Source of the DNA: Advenella kashmirensis WT001
GTDB lineage: Bacteria; Pseudomonadota; Gammaproteobacteria; Burkholderiales; Burkholderiaceae_B
NCBI RefSeq assembly: GCF_000219915.2
Contig: NC_017964.1
Coordinates: 682,001-746,000 of the forward strand
Length of the DNA stretch: 64,000 nucleotides
Direction: 5' to 3'
Positions 10,601 to 17,525 of the stretch are shown here, one piece after another. The translations under genes and the position numbers were made by a program. Every line of letters begins with the position of its first letter. The first letter of the stretch is position 1. Under the pieces are notes generated by a model. The model was not told where the DNA came from and searched no databases. It was given only the letters and a program-made list of their open reading frames with translations.

Positions 10601-10920
10601 TGCTCCACTTCGGGGCCAATAAAGGTAATGCCTGCATTAGCGCATGCGGCAGCAAAATCCGGCCGCTCACTTAGAAAACCATAGCCGGGGTGAATGGCAT
10701 CGCAGTCTTGCCTTTGTGCGACAGCGATAATGGCGTCGATATCGATATAGGCTGCAGGACCCGCAGCATTCAATGCCACTGCAGCGTCCGCCAGTGTCCG
10801 ATGCCGGGAATTGGCATCATCGCTCGAATAAACCGCCACGCCGGGCATTCCCAGATCACGTATGGCGCGAAGAATGCGAACGGCGATTTCGCCACGATTG
10901 GCAACCAAAATTTTCTTCAT
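7603..10920 (-). CDS. Single-chain biotin-dependent acyl-CoA carboxylase (BC-BCCP-CT fusion)
   Basis: An 1105-residue multidomain carboxylase. Residues 1-450 are biotin carboxylase (start KKILVANRGEIAVRILRA; Gly-rich ATP loop GGGGGRGM near 160; EANPRLQVEHT near 290). Residues about 500-572 are the biotin carrier domain with AMKM, the biotinylated lysine being K536. Residues about 590-1105 are a carboxyltransferase with both halves, including GFMVGPDEEAKAQVRHVSRMF and GYGLGAMAMAGGGF. This order resembles the single-chain long-chain acyl-CoA carboxylases rather than the usual two- or four-subunit acetyl/propionyl-CoA carboxylases. It fixes bicarbonate onto an acyl-CoA using ATP. With the flanking CoA-transferase and thioesterase it suggests activation followed by carboxylation of an imported acid. 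The substrate cannot be read from the sequence. Confidence 0.92.
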   Translation of the reverse strand: MKKILVANRGEIAVRILRAIRDLGMPGVAVYSSDDANSRHRTLADAAVALNAAGPAAYIDIDAIIAVAQRQDCDAIHPGYGFLSERPDFAAACANAGITFIGPEVEHLALFGDKGSALKLARECGVPVMPATHGGATLEQIMQFFDEQDGAGIVIKAVGGGGGRGMRVVKTRDQIPELYARCRSEAMSAFGVDTLYAERLVNRARHIEVQIVGDGAHVVALGERDCTLQRRFQKVVEIAPSPVLNAQLRTEILAAAIKLASKVNYRSLGTFEFLVEEDENGAQTDFVFIEANPRLQVEHTITEQVTGVDLVALQIGIAQGKRLEALGVNPANPPQIKGYAIQVRVTAESTDANGLARPAHGRLERFDPPTGPDVRVDTHAFSGYCPAPAFDTLLAKLIVSSASDEFSNVVRRLRRSLAEFTIAGISTNIHLLKALVDRDDFLQQKNHTRYIESILGQLVATASVLESEQEAKNKLTSEALPAAAASSTAKSVVQEVLEDGLAALCAPLSGRIVEVSVNAGDTVLKGQPIAVIEAMKMEHSVVAEFNGSVVEVRVNNGSQTAEGDILVVLEQALDGTDAELAVETVDLTAIRPDLQAVLDRHAILYDEARPDAVAKRRARGQRTARENLADLCDDGSFVEYGALVVAAQASRRTKEDLMLNTPADGIVTGIGNINSAQFGYEQSLSAVMAYDATVLAGTQGKRNHIKTDRLVERARRDQMPFVLFAEGGGGRPGDVDFPFVSGLYQPSFAALAELSGEVPLLGIVSGRCFAGNAAFLGVCDVIIADKNSNIGMAGPAMIEGGGLGVFKPEDVGPASVQFANGVIDILVENEAQAVKLAKHYLAMFQGRTKDWSAPNPLALRHVVPENRLRVYDSRKAIEGIADVDSVLMLRSGFGHGMHTALARVEGQPVGIIANNPQHLGGAIDADAADKAARFMNLCDVHGLPIISLIDTPGFMVGPDEEAKAQVRHVSRMFVTAAKLRVAILAIALRKGYGLGAMAMAGGGFRSASCSVSWPTGEFGPMGLEGSIRLGFKKELDSVPDGPERQALYDQLVARAYERGHAINVASTTEIDAVIDPAQTRTWIRQGIASASLRAARPRRSFVDTW

Positions 10921-11002
10921 GATTTCCTGTTTTCCTGATTTTTGTCTTAATCGTTCTCTTGCTCATCACCCGAAGGTGCACGTTCGAGGTCAAGTGAAAC
11001 GC

Positions 11003-11443
11003 TTACCGGTTTCGGGGCACCAATTTGAATACGGCACGCGCAACAGCCAAAACCGTCCCATGGCCGTCCCGGACCTCGCCCTCGCAAAATGCAATACTTT
11101 TGCCGCGTCGTTTGCAGGCGGCAATAATCTCTACGTTCGATTTGGCAGGCTCATAAAAATGGGTCGACATATCAATCGTTGCCGCCCCCATATTCAGTGG
11201 GTCATGCGCCCGCGCTACAACGCTCAATGTGAAGTCCAGCGCGCTCATCAACGCGCCGCCGTGAATATCGCCCCGACTGTTGACCAGCTCGCGTGTCAAT
11301 TTCAGGCGTGTACGGCAACAATTGCCTTCCAGGCCGATACTCTGGAGGCCAATATGGTGCATGAATGGAACATCAATTCCAAAGTGCCCCAATTGAATCC
11401 CGTCTGTTTCTATTGTTAATGGCTGGTTTTTTATACTGTCCAA
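11003..11443 (-). CDS. PaaI-family hotdog-fold acyl-CoA thioesterase
   Basis: A 146-residue single hotdog domain protein of the PaaI/YdiI type that hydrolyses acyl-CoA thioesters. The family core NSRGDIHGGALMSALDFTLSVVA is present, with the HGG motif and the following acidic residue of the active site. The conserved ATIDMSTHFYEPA strand and the late GKSIAFCEGEVRDGHGTVLAVARAVFKL strands follow. It is the first gene of the minus-strand cluster, 82 bases upstream of the carboxylase. A role in releasing a dead-end or product acyl-CoA of that pathway is an inference from position. Confidence 0.87.
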   Translation of the reverse strand: MDSIKNQPLTIETDGIQLGHFGIDVPFMHHIGLQSIGLEGNCCRTRLKLTRELVNSRGDIHGGALMSALDFTLSVVARAHDPLNMGAATIDMSTHFYEPAKSNVEIIAACKRRGKSIAFCEGEVRDGHGTVLAVARAVFKLVPRNR

Positions 11444-11938
11444 ACTTGAATCCTCTAATGTAGGTATAAAAATAAACTGAAGATCATTGAGCAGTGATGT
11501 GCACTGCGCAGGCGCTATTTGACAATCCCAGCGTTGATGCGGTGATAAGTATCGAAAATACCGAGAACACCCGGCGATTCAATTTGTAACGTAGCAGCAT
11601 TTTGTCTCCGAAAATATTGCCCTTTGTTCATCGTTACGTTTATGAATAACGATGCCAGCGCGCTTTTTAATGAATGCTTAACTTCCTGCTGAGCTCGTTT
11701 GCCCCTGCAGTCAAATCAACAAAGCGCCAGTGTTGTCACTTTTGAAACCGCTGGATGACATGACGGGCTTGTGGATGGACCGCTGCCGAAACCCTTTGTC
11801 AGCGAAGCTGCTTTGCCTTGGTCATGGACGTGCAATTGAGTGGTTTAATAGTAATTTCGGCGAGTCTGTGACACAATTCACATCTTTCTCTGACAGCTAT
11901 AGCGGTTCGGCATAGATCACAATCGGGGTGAACCAACG
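11444..11938. promoter_or_regulatory. Divergent control region between the carboxylase cluster and its LysR gene
   Basis: This 495-base gap separates the minus-strand thioesterase gene from the plus-strand LysR gene. It contains a perfect inverted repeat, ATCGTTA-N10-TAACGAT at 11630-11653, and a smaller one, GTAT-N5-ATAC at 11549-11561. Both have the size and spacing expected for LysR-type operators, which often contain T-N11-A dyads. A short open frame at 11730-11915 has no recognisable features and no ribosome binding site, and I do not count it as a gene. Confidence 0.45.
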
Positions 11939-12874
11939 ATGGATTTAAGACAACTTCGGACCATCCTGGCTATTGCGGAAACGGGTAGTCTAACCAAGGC
12001 TGCAGAGCTGCTTCACGTCGTTCAGCCGGCATTGTCCCGACAACTGAAGCAGCTGGAAGATGAACTGGGTAGCCCATTGTTCGAACGACATCGACTTGGC
12101 ATGGTGCTCACAGTGCCTGGTCGCCGCTTCGTTGACCAGGTGCGCGTTTCATTAAAGGGGCTTAATCAAGCCAAGGCTGACATCGGTGCGGCGGCCGCGA
12201 ACCTGATGGGGTCTGTCGCCGTCGGTATGCTGCCAGGTCTGGCTGCTGCACTGGCCGGACCACTGGTCACGTCTCTGCGTCGGCAATACCCGGATTTGAA
12301 AGTACGCATTGCCACTGGTTTCACGGATTTCCTGCAAGACGGCCTTGAAGATGGCAAGCTGGATATTTGCCTTATGGGCGACTATCTGCAATCCGAGATG
12401 CTCCTGACGTCGCCGGTTTTTCGCGAGCCCATTTACGTTGTGGGCCTGCCTGCTTGTGGGTTATCACAGTCTCAACCCGTCACGCTTGCTGAGGTCGCAA
12501 AGAGACCCATGGTGGTTCCGGAAGCGCAAAGTCTTCGCAACGCCATCGATCGTGCGTGCACCATTATTGGGGTTAACCTGAATCTGGTGGCTGAGTCCGA
12601 TAGTACTGCCGTCATCCTCGATCTGGTGGAGCGCGGCGTGGGCTATACCATCCTGCCGGTCATGCCGATTACCCCAATGTTAAAGGCCGGGCGCATCGTC
12701 GGCGCACCCATCGTCAGTCCTCAACTTCGCCGGACCGTGATCATCGGCAGTCCGGTAATTAATCGCAACCCGCATACGGTCAGTGCACTTCAGGGTGAAC
12801 TGATCGGCTTGCTGCGGCCGTATGTCCAGCAATTTTCTTGTGTGGGGGTGGAGTGGCTGGCTGATATGCCTTGA
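11939..12874 (+). CDS. LysR-type transcriptional regulator of the carboxylase cluster
   Basis: A 311-residue LysR regulator. The N-terminal winged HTH (residues 1-60) reads MDLRQLRTILAIAETGSLTK and continues with AAELLHVVQPALSRQLKQLE, a canonical recognition helix. The effector domain (about 90-300) follows, with a hydrophobic start SVAVGMLPGLAAALAGPLV similar to the Nac/Cbl branch. It is transcribed away from the minus-strand carboxylase/CoA-transferase cluster across a 495-base gap that contains a strong dyad. This is the classic arrangement for a LysR activator of the divergent operon. The inducer is probably the pathway substrate or a CoA derivative, which is an inference. Confidence 0.9.
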   Translation: MDLRQLRTILAIAETGSLTKAAELLHVVQPALSRQLKQLEDELGSPLFERHRLGMVLTVPGRRFVDQVRVSLKGLNQAKADIGAAAANLMGSVAVGMLPGLAAALAGPLVTSLRRQYPDLKVRIATGFTDFLQDGLEDGKLDICLMGDYLQSEMLLTSPVFREPIYVVGLPACGLSQSQPVTLAEVAKRPMVVPEAQSLRNAIDRACTIIGVNLNLVAESDSTAVILDLVERGVGYTILPVMPITPMLKAGRIVGAPIVSPQLRRTVIIGSPVINRNPHTVSALQGELIGLLRPYVQQFSCVGVEWLADMP

Positions 12875-13025
12875 TAATGGGGTAGAGCCTTAATCATGAT
12901 CTGGCGGACCGGGCACCCAATGGGCAACTCTGGCCAGGCATGATGTTAAATGCTGTGGGCCGTGCTGATGGCTCGGGTTGCCTTCAGCACGGCTGCCTCG
13001 TTCAGTGCAGTTGCTTGCTGCGCGA

Positions 13026-13806
13026 TTACTTCGCGGGGTCGGCGGGAATCCATTTTTCGGCCATTTGATCGTATTGGCACTGGCCTTGAGCAAGTGCATC
13101 CACTGGTCGACATAGAGCTTGAACCGTATGTCATTGTCAGGGATGAGGTATCCCATTTCGGCATATTGCAATGGCTGGTCCGGATTGACTGCGCATAGCT
13201 TGGGATTCAGTTTGCTCTGGACCCGGGCTTCGGCCGCTTCGGTCACAAAGGCATCGGCCTTGCCGTTGGCAACCTCATCAAAAATAGTCAGATTATCCTT
13301 GTGCATGGTGAGCGACGCTTTTGGCAACATGGTGCGCGCAAATTTTTCATTGCTGCCGCCGGGGTTGGCGACGATCCTTACTTCCGGGCGGTTCAGGGCA
13401 TCGATACTTTGATATTTGTCCTTATCCTCGCAGCGGACAATCGGCGTTTTACCATTTACCATATAGGGTGCGCTGAAAAAGCTTTTTTCTGGCGTTCCAC
13501 GGACACTGAAATGCCGCCGGCCCCGATATCGCATTTGCCGGACGTAAAATCGGCCATCAGATTGGCCCAGGACGTTTTGACAACCTGCATCTTGGCGCCC
13601 AGGGTATCGGCCAGGGCATTCATCAGGTCGATGTCCAGGCCTTCAAAATGCCCGCCCTGATCGAAGCTGAAGGGTTTATAGTCGCCTGGTGTACAGACGC
13701 GCAGGGTCTTGCTGTCCGTGACCTGTTTGAGCGTATCGGGAGCCGTTTGCGCCAGAACCGAAAGTGGCAAAGTGCAAAGCAGGGCGGACAACAGCGTCTT
13801 TTTCAT
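13026..13806 (-). CDS. pheC: Periplasmic cyclohexadienyl dehydratase-like protein, PheC family (two frameshifts)
   Basis: Secreted protein of the SBP_bac_3 fold that closely follows the pattern of the periplasmic cyclohexadienyl (prephenate/arogenate) dehydratase PheC. Landmarks are a Sec signal peptide (MKKTLLSALLCTLPLSVLAQ), LRVCTPGDYKPFSF, SVERQKKAFFSAPYMVNGKTP, NPGGSNEKFA, LTIFDEVANGKADAFVTEAAEAR and LNPKLCAVNP. An amino-acid-binding receptor would share the fold, but the NPGGxNEKFA and PxLCAVxP blocks favour PheC. The frame breaks at the A run 13476-13480 and again at the CC 13084-13085. With one base added at each, the protein is 260 residues and ends IPADPAK at the TAA 13026-13028; the longer open frame that runs on to 12890 is out of frame. 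It is divergent from the glycosylase gene. Confidence 0.75.
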
Positions 13807-13935
13807 GGTTATTCTCCGAAGACAAGGATGGATAAAAACAGCAAGTCTGGCGCAATTTCAGATGCAATACAATCAGGCTTATCCCAATATACGGGTACAC
13901 TGGCTGGTGCATACCCAATCTACAACACAGACACA

Positions 13936-14433
13936 ATGAATATTTCGCCCTGGCTAACCGGCTTTGCGCCCCTTCATTCGCCGCACATTACTCATCTTAT
14001 TCTTGGCAGTTTCCCGTCGGAAGCATCGCTTGCGCGTCAGGGTTACTACGGACATCCGCAAAACCAGTTCTGGCGGCTGATGGGCGCAATCCTGGATGAA
14101 CCCATGGCGACCCTGGACTATGAGGCGCGTACCGCCGTCTTGCTGGCGCACCGTATCGGGCTCTGGGATGTATACGCCGGCTGCGAGCGTGTTGGCAGTC
14201 TGGATAGCGCCATTCGTCAGGGTCGGCTCAATCCGCTACATACCCTGTTTGCTGCGTCGCCCGCATTGCAGTATGTGGGGTTCAATGGCAAGGCGTCAGC
14301 CAAGGCGGGACAGCGGCATATTCCCGCACATATCCAGACGCAGACCCTAGCATCAAGCAGTCCCGCCTACACACTGGCTTTCGCTGCCAAGCTGCAGCAA
14401 TGGCAACAGTTTTTTGCGCAGCGCCCGAGCTGA
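13936..14433 (+). CDS. DNA-deoxyinosine (hypoxanthine) glycosylase, UDG superfamily
   Basis: A 165-residue member of the uracil-DNA glycosylase superfamily, deoxyinosine glycosylase branch, which removes deaminated adenine from DNA. It shows THLILGSFPSEASLARQGYYGHPQNQFWRLM, containing the family motif 1 (LGSFPSEAS) and the YYGHPQNQFW block. RIGLWDVYAGCERVGSLDSAIR follows, and the C-terminal motif is ASSSPAYT (motif 2 in this family is usually STSPA). The start ATG 13936 gives the family N-terminus just before the core; an in-frame codon far upstream at 13648 would overlap the divergent gene. No partner genes are evident. Confidence 0.85.
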   Translation: MNISPWLTGFAPLHSPHITHLILGSFPSEASLARQGYYGHPQNQFWRLMGAILDEPMATLDYEARTAVLLAHRIGLWDVYAGCERVGSLDSAIRQGRLNPLHTLFAASPALQYVGFNGKASAKAGQRHIPAHIQTQTLASSSPAYTLAFAAKLQQWQQFFAQRPS

Positions 14434-14796
14434 TATTGCGACAGACGATATTGCCCGTATCGGCAGGCAGCGGTTTCGGTTTTTGCTGAGGTAGCCTGGC
14501 TGGCAGGGTTTGGTTAGCGCTGCCTGGTGAGGGCGACCCGCCAGGTGCGCCTTGGTGATAATCACGATTGTCTTCACCCTATAGGGTTCTGATACAATAG
14601 CCCGGTTCGACGCTGTACCGGTTGCGCCGCTCATCTGCAGCTTGTTTGCCAGCCATCGGCCTGAGTTTTCACGCCTTGCCGGTTGGGCCAGCCAGGGCTG
14701 TGCGATGGTCAGGCCGCACTGTCTGAACCGGCACAACGCAATTTCCTGTTGTCCTATTTCAACCTTCTTCAAGAAAAAAAAACCAAGGAGCATCAC
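14434..14796 (+). promoter_or_regulatory. Promoter and 200-base leader of the ABC importer operon
   Basis: This 363-base gap contains an extended -10 promoter, TG-A-TACAAT with the hexamer at 14593-14598, and a plausible -35 TTGTCT about 19 bases upstream. Between them lies the perfect palindrome ACCCTATAGGGT (14576-14587), well placed for a repressor. Transcription starting near 14605 would leave a leader of about 190 bases before the SBP start codon. I do not recognise a known riboswitch in it. Confidence 0.45.
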
Positions 14797-15834
14797 ATGA
14801 GTTTGTCACGTCGCCATTTACTGAAGGCCGCCGGCTTGTCCGGCCTGGCAACCGTCTGGCCAGGTATCGGCCTGGCACAGAATGCACCCAAGCTGGAAAA
14901 AACCGATGTCTCTATTGCCGTGGGGGGCAAGGGTCTGGTGTACTACCTGCCGCTGACCATTGCAGAACAAAAGGGCTTCTTCAAGGAAGAAGGACTCAAT
15001 GTCAAGGTAGCCGATTTTGCAGGCGGCTCCAAAGCCTTGCAGGCGGTGGTCGGGGGCAGCGCCGATGTCTGCTCCGGGGCGTTTGAGCATACCATCAACC
15101 TGCAATCCAAGAAACAATATTTCCGTGCGTTTGTACTGCAAGGGCGCGCCCCAATGATCGTTCTGGCGGGCAACAAGAAAACGCTGGCCGGCTACAAATC
15201 GCCTGCCGACCTCAAAGGCAAGAAAATCGGCGTTACGGCCCCTGGTTCCTCAACTAATATGCTGGTCAGTTTTTTCCTGGCCCAGCACGGGTTGAAAGAT
15301 TCCGATGTGTCCATTATCGGCGTTGGCGGTGGCGCCGGGGCGGTCAGCGCCCTGCGGGCCGGTCAGATTGATGCCCTGAGCAACCTGGATCCGGTAATCA
15401 GCTTGCTCGACGGCACAGGTGATATCTTTACGATTGCAGATACCCGTACCCTGAAAGATACGCAAACGATTTTCGGCGGCCCCATGCCTGCCGGCTGCCT
15501 ATATACCGCGCAAAAGTATATTGATGAAAATCCGGGCACGGTGCAGGCGCTGACCAATGCCATGGTCAAGGCTGATAAATGGATTCAGACTGCAGGCGCA
15601 GAAGAGATCATGAAAACGGTCCCCAAAAACTATCTGCTGGGCAACCCCGATGTCTACAAGCTTGCGCTGACCAAGAGTTTTGAGGGATTGTCACCAGACG
15701 GCCGGATTGATCCCAAAGGCGCTGAAACGTCATTGAAAGCACTGTCTGTCTATATCGCCGGCTTCAAGGCCGACGAGATAGACCTGTCCAAATGCTGGAC
15801 CAATGATTTCTCCGACAAAGCTAACAATGCCTGA
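14797..15834 (+). CDS. ABC transporter substrate-binding protein, NitT/TauT (SsuA/ThiY) type
   Basis: A 345-residue periplasmic receptor. The N-terminal signal contains a twin arginine (MSLSRRHLLKAAG) and is cut after about residue 28 (GLAQ). The core GKGLVYYLPLTIAEQKGFFKEEGLNVKVADFAGGSKALQAVVGGSADV is typical of the NMT1/SsuA-like family, which binds sulfonates, nitrate, pyrimidine precursors or aromatic acids. ATG 14797 is chosen because AAGGAG lies seven bases before it. It is the first gene of an importer operon and its stop overlaps the ATPase start. The ligand is unknown. The downstream tartrate dehydrogenase hints at a small hydroxy-acid, but that is only positional inference. Confidence 0.88.
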   Translation: MSLSRRHLLKAAGLSGLATVWPGIGLAQNAPKLEKTDVSIAVGGKGLVYYLPLTIAEQKGFFKEEGLNVKVADFAGGSKALQAVVGGSADVCSGAFEHTINLQSKKQYFRAFVLQGRAPMIVLAGNKKTLAGYKSPADLKGKKIGVTAPGSSTNMLVSFFLAQHGLKDSDVSIIGVGGGAGAVSALRAGQIDALSNLDPVISLLDGTGDIFTIADTRTLKDTQTIFGGPMPAGCLYTAQKYIDENPGTVQALTNAMVKADKWIQTAGAEEIMKTVPKNYLLGNPDVYKLALTKSFEGLSPDGRIDPKGAETSLKALSVYIAGFKADEIDLSKCWTNDFSDKANNA

Positions 15835-16648
15835 TGCTATGAATGATGCTGCCTTAAGCCTGGACAATATCACCTGCACGTTCGTCTCCAAAGACGACCG
15901 TGATCAGAAATACACCGCAGTCCGGGATGCGACGCTGCATATCGCTCCCGGGGAATTTGTTTCTGTAGTCGGGCCTACAGGCTGTGGCAAATCCACGCTG
16001 CTCAATGTGGGGGCAGGCCTGCTTGCTCCCTCATCCGGCCAGGTGCGGGTGTTTGGCCAGCCCTTGTCCGGAATCAACAAGCGGGCTGGTTATATGTTCC
16101 AGGGCGAAGCGTTGCTGCCGTGGCGCAACGCGCTGGACAATGTCACCGCCGGCCTGGAGTTTGCGGGTACGGCCAAGGAAGAGGCCAAGCGCCTGGGACT
16201 GGACTGGCTGCGCCGCGTGGGCCTGTCCCAGGCCGAGTATAAATACCCGCATCAAATGTCCGGCGGCATGCGCAAGCGCGTTATGCTGGCGCAAACGCTG
16301 ATTCGCGATCCCGATATCATCCTCATGGACGAGCCGTTTTCGGCTCTGGATATTCAGACCCGTCAACTGATGGAAAATGAAGTGCTCGATATCTGGATGA
16401 AACAGCGCAAGGCCGTGCTCTTCATTACGCATGACCTTGACGAAGCCATTGCCATGAGCGACCGCGTGGTTGTGCTCTCGGCCGGACCCGGAACCCACAT
16501 CATGGGCGAGTTTCACATCGATCTGCCGCGTCCGCGCGATGTGGCCGAGGTTCGTGCTCACCCGCGCTTTGTTGAACTTCACCAGGCTATCTGGAGCGTC
16601 CTGCGTGACGAAGTTCTCAAAGGCTACGATCAACAAAAACGGAAGTAA
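15827..16648 (+). CDS. ABC transporter ATP-binding protein, NitT/TauT type
   Basis: Cytoplasmic ATPase that powers the importer, 273 residues from ATG 15827. It shows Walker A (VGPTGCGKSTLLN), the Q-loop region YMFQGEALLPWRN, the signature MSGGMRKR, Walker B (IILMDEPFSALD) and the switch histidine in LFITHDLDEA. The start overlaps the stop of the receptor gene (ATG 15827, TGA 15832-15834), which implies translational coupling. A second in-frame ATG at 15839 (MNDAALSLDN) is equally possible. The next gene, the permease, begins two bases after its stop. Confidence 0.92.
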   Translation: MPDAMNDAALSLDNITCTFVSKDDRDQKYTAVRDATLHIAPGEFVSVVGPTGCGKSTLLNVGAGLLAPSSGQVRVFGQPLSGINKRAGYMFQGEALLPWRNALDNVTAGLEFAGTAKEEAKRLGLDWLRRVGLSQAEYKYPHQMSGGMRKRVMLAQTLIRDPDIILMDEPFSALDIQTRQLMENEVLDIWMKQRKAVLFITHDLDEAIAMSDRVVVLSAGPGTHIMGEFHIDLPRPRDVAEVRAHPRFVELHQAIWSVLRDEVLKGYDQQKRK

Positions 16649-16649
16649 T

Positions 16650-17444
16650 ATGTGGAACTCGCTTAAACCTTCACCCAGAAATTACCGCGCCTGGCAGCTA
16701 CTGATCGTTGTCGTGCTGCTGGGGTCCTGGTACTTCATTACCCTGAACGATACGGCAGCGTTCTTTTTTGGTCAGCCTCTGGGCGTGGCCGAGGTCATCT
16801 GGAACTGGTTCATCGTCAATGCCGATATCTACAAGCATCTGGGGATCACGCTGATCGAAACCTTGCTGGCTTTTTTCCTTGGTACCGTATTCGGCATGGG
16901 CTTTGGCTTGTGGCTGGGGCTGTCCCGTACCGCCAGTCTGGTGCTTGACCCTTTTCTGACCGCGCTCAATTCCATGCCGCGGGTCATTCTTGCGCCTATT
17001 TTTGCGATGTGGTTCGGGCTGGGTATCGGATCCAAGGTCGCACTGGCCTTTACGCTGGTATTTTTTATCGTGTTCTTCAACGTATTCCAGGGCATCCGCG
17101 AAGTCAGTCCCACGCTGCTGGATAACGCGCGCATGCTGGGCGCCAATCGTCGACAGTTACTGCGTCACGTTTATATTCCCTCGGCAACCAGCTGGGTTTT
17201 CTCCAGTCTGCATGCCTCGGTTGGCCTGGCCTTTGTCGGTGCGGTCGTCGGGGAATACCTGGGTTCCGCCAGCGGTGTCGGTTATCTGATCCTGCAGGCC
17301 GAGGGTACTTTCGATATCAATACGGTGGTGGCCGGTATCATTGTGCTCACGGTGTTTGCCCTTATTCTGGACGGTATTGTCAGCATTACCGAAAAGTATG
17401 CGCTCACCTGGCGTCCGGCAGCAGGTGAAACCGAAAAGCTGTAG
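16650..17444 (+). CDS. ABC transporter permease, NitT/TauT type
   Basis: A 264-residue inner-membrane permease with about six helices and the BPD_transp_1 coupling motif EVSPTLLDNARMLGANRRQLLRHVYIP around residues 150-180. ATG 16650 is one base after the ATPase stop; open frame extends far upstream into the ATPase gene but that part is out-of-frame shadow. It forms a complete importer with the two upstream genes. The TAG-terminated tartrate dehydrogenase gene follows about 80 bases later, probably in the same transcript. Confidence 0.92.
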   Translation: MWNSLKPSPRNYRAWQLLIVVVLLGSWYFITLNDTAAFFFGQPLGVAEVIWNWFIVNADIYKHLGITLIETLLAFFLGTVFGMGFGLWLGLSRTASLVLDPFLTALNSMPRVILAPIFAMWFGLGIGSKVALAFTLVFFIVFFNVFQGIREVSPTLLDNARMLGANRRQLLRHVYIPSATSWVFSSLHASVGLAFVGAVVGEYLGSASGVGYLILQAEGTFDINTVVAGIIVLTVFALILDGIVSITEKYALTWRPAAGETEKL

Positions 17445-17525
17445 CAATTGTGCCCGGGCGCGCCCGGGCAATCGCTTCATTATCCAAAACACATCAAGGC
17501 GTTGCATCGCCAGGAATTTGCAGTC

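Noticed and set aside
11730-11915. 61-codon open frame in the LysR/thioesterase gap
   Set aside because: No ribosome binding site and no recognisable domain; it sits in a control region.
12890-13025. Apparent long C-terminal extension of the PheC-like protein
   Set aside because: It is read out of frame after the second break at 13084-13085. The correct frame ends at 13026-13028 with IPADPAK, matching the family length.
14600-14796. Riboswitch in the leader of the ABC importer operon
   Set aside because: I looked for TPP and guanidine (ykkC) signature stretches because the SBP family includes ThiY-like proteins, and found none.
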